Source: an uncultured bacterium | Lineage (GTDB): Bacteria; Atribacterota; Atribacteria; Atribacterales; Caldatribacteriaceae | Assembly (NCBI GenBank): GCA_937139415.1 | Contig: CAKZPS010000010.1 | Coordinates: forward strand, 1-60,127 | DNA length: 60,127 nt | Direction of reading: 5' to 3' | Shown: piece after piece, positions 59,985 through 60,127 of the stretch | Position numbering within the stretch: position 1 is the first letter of the stretch | Layout: every line of letters begins with the position of its first letter | Made by a program: the position numbers and the translations under genes | Notes under the pieces: model-generated | The model's input: the letters and a program-made list of their open reading frames with translations, nothing else | Databases searched by the model: none | Told to the model about the DNA's origin: nothing

Positions 59985-60127
59985 GTGAGGAAGATCATAG
60001 GGTTAAGTTTGATTATAGGGATATTGTGTCTAATCAGCGTAGGTTACGCGGCGGTAGAACTTCGTATCATGACCGTGTGGGGTGGTTTGCAGAAGGAATA
60101 TCTGGATCAGATGTTTGCCGAATATAC
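59985..60127 (+). CDS. Extracellular solute-binding protein, N-terminal part (cut by window edge)
   Basis: The first 47 codons of an exported protein. A hydrophobic signal peptide (KIIGLSLIIGILCLISVGYA) is followed by AAVELRIMTVWGGLQKEYLDQMF, which is the typical start of family 1 ABC-transporter sugar-binding proteins. AAAGGAGGATAGGGAAAA precedes the GTG. The rest lies beyond the window. It probably begins a sugar ABC transporter operon. Confidence 0.8.
   Translation, partial: MRKIIGLSLIIGILCLISVGYAAVELRIMTVWGGLQKEYLDQMFAEY

Noticed and set aside
1-60127. CRISPR arrays, tRNA or rRNA genes, insertion sequences and prophage
   Set aside because: I found no regularly spaced repeats, cloverleaf-like segment with CCA-type end, transposase motif or phage structural gene. 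A covariance search was not possible here, so a tRNA could have been missed.

Overview
The window carries the chromosome of a diderm (two-membrane), probably thermophilic and anaerobic bacterium. The outer membrane is indicated by a contiguous tamB-bamA-ompH-lpxD-lpxC-lpxA-lpxI-lpxB-msbA run. Thermophily and anaerobiosis are inferred from a two-CxxC protein disulfide oxidoreductase, a THEP1-type NTPase, an archaeal-style minimal SufC/SufB pair, several radical SAM proteins, a DUF2148 ferredoxin-domain protein and a rubrerythrin-like protein. The combination would fit Atribacterota (OP9/JS1) or a neighbouring deep lineage such as Synergistota. This is inference from gene content only; there is no rRNA in the window. 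GTG and TTG starts and 1-4 nt or longer gene overlaps are very common.

Layout. 116-4618 (minus): a TPR lipoprotein/periplasmic-type gene followed by hisB-hisH-hisA-hisF-hisIE. 4634-9624: a mixed block of an arginase-fold protein, a membrane protein, a metallo-beta-lactamase-fold hydrolase, THEP1 NTPase, an HD-GYP protein and a zinc alcohol dehydrogenase. 9836-12343: nfeD-floA (membrane protease plus flotillin-like scaffold) and a small ORF, ended by a terminator shared with a convergent chemoreceptor gene (12386-14578). 14579-15479 has no clear gene. 15480-17465: an exported nitroreductase and an ornithine/lysine-type decarboxylase. 17503-23677: sufC-sufB, a stand-alone RAM domain, a LexA-like repressor, YjbQ, Fe-alcohol dehydrogenase, cupin, PflX-type radical SAM and DUF2148. 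23688-27487: three membrane-anchored proteins of unknown role, the last a very long coiled coil ending in LysM. 27503-30567: nitroreductase, DUF951, ychF and a B12-binding radical SAM protein. 30655-33413: malic enzyme plus two-subunit class I fumarase, linking pyruvate, malate and fumarate. 33429-36410: Clp-fold membrane protease and topoisomerase III.

36492-53718 is one long envelope-building region on the plus strand: murA and mreB (wall precursor and cell shape), an S55 peptidase, TamB and BamA (outer-membrane protein and lipid transport), the OmpH/Skp chaperone, the Raetz pathway of lipid A (LpxD, C, A, I, B), an LpxB-like paralogue and the MsbA flippase. 53694-57473 holds DUF4416, a ferritin-like protein, a DJ-1/peroxiredoxin fusion that lacks both expected nucleophilic cysteines, the disulfide oxidoreductase and a sorbitol-type dehydrogenase. 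57546 to the end starts a carbohydrate locus: ribulose-phosphate-epimerase family, a sugar isomerase/epimerase and the N-terminus of a solute-binding protein cut by the window edge.

I saw no tRNA, rRNA, CRISPR array, transposase or phage gene. The most interesting items are the LexA-like protein without a recognisable self-cleavage apparatus, the doubly altered DJ-1/peroxiredoxin fusion, the membrane-coiled coil-LysM protein, and the second LpxB-like protein inside the lipid A operon.
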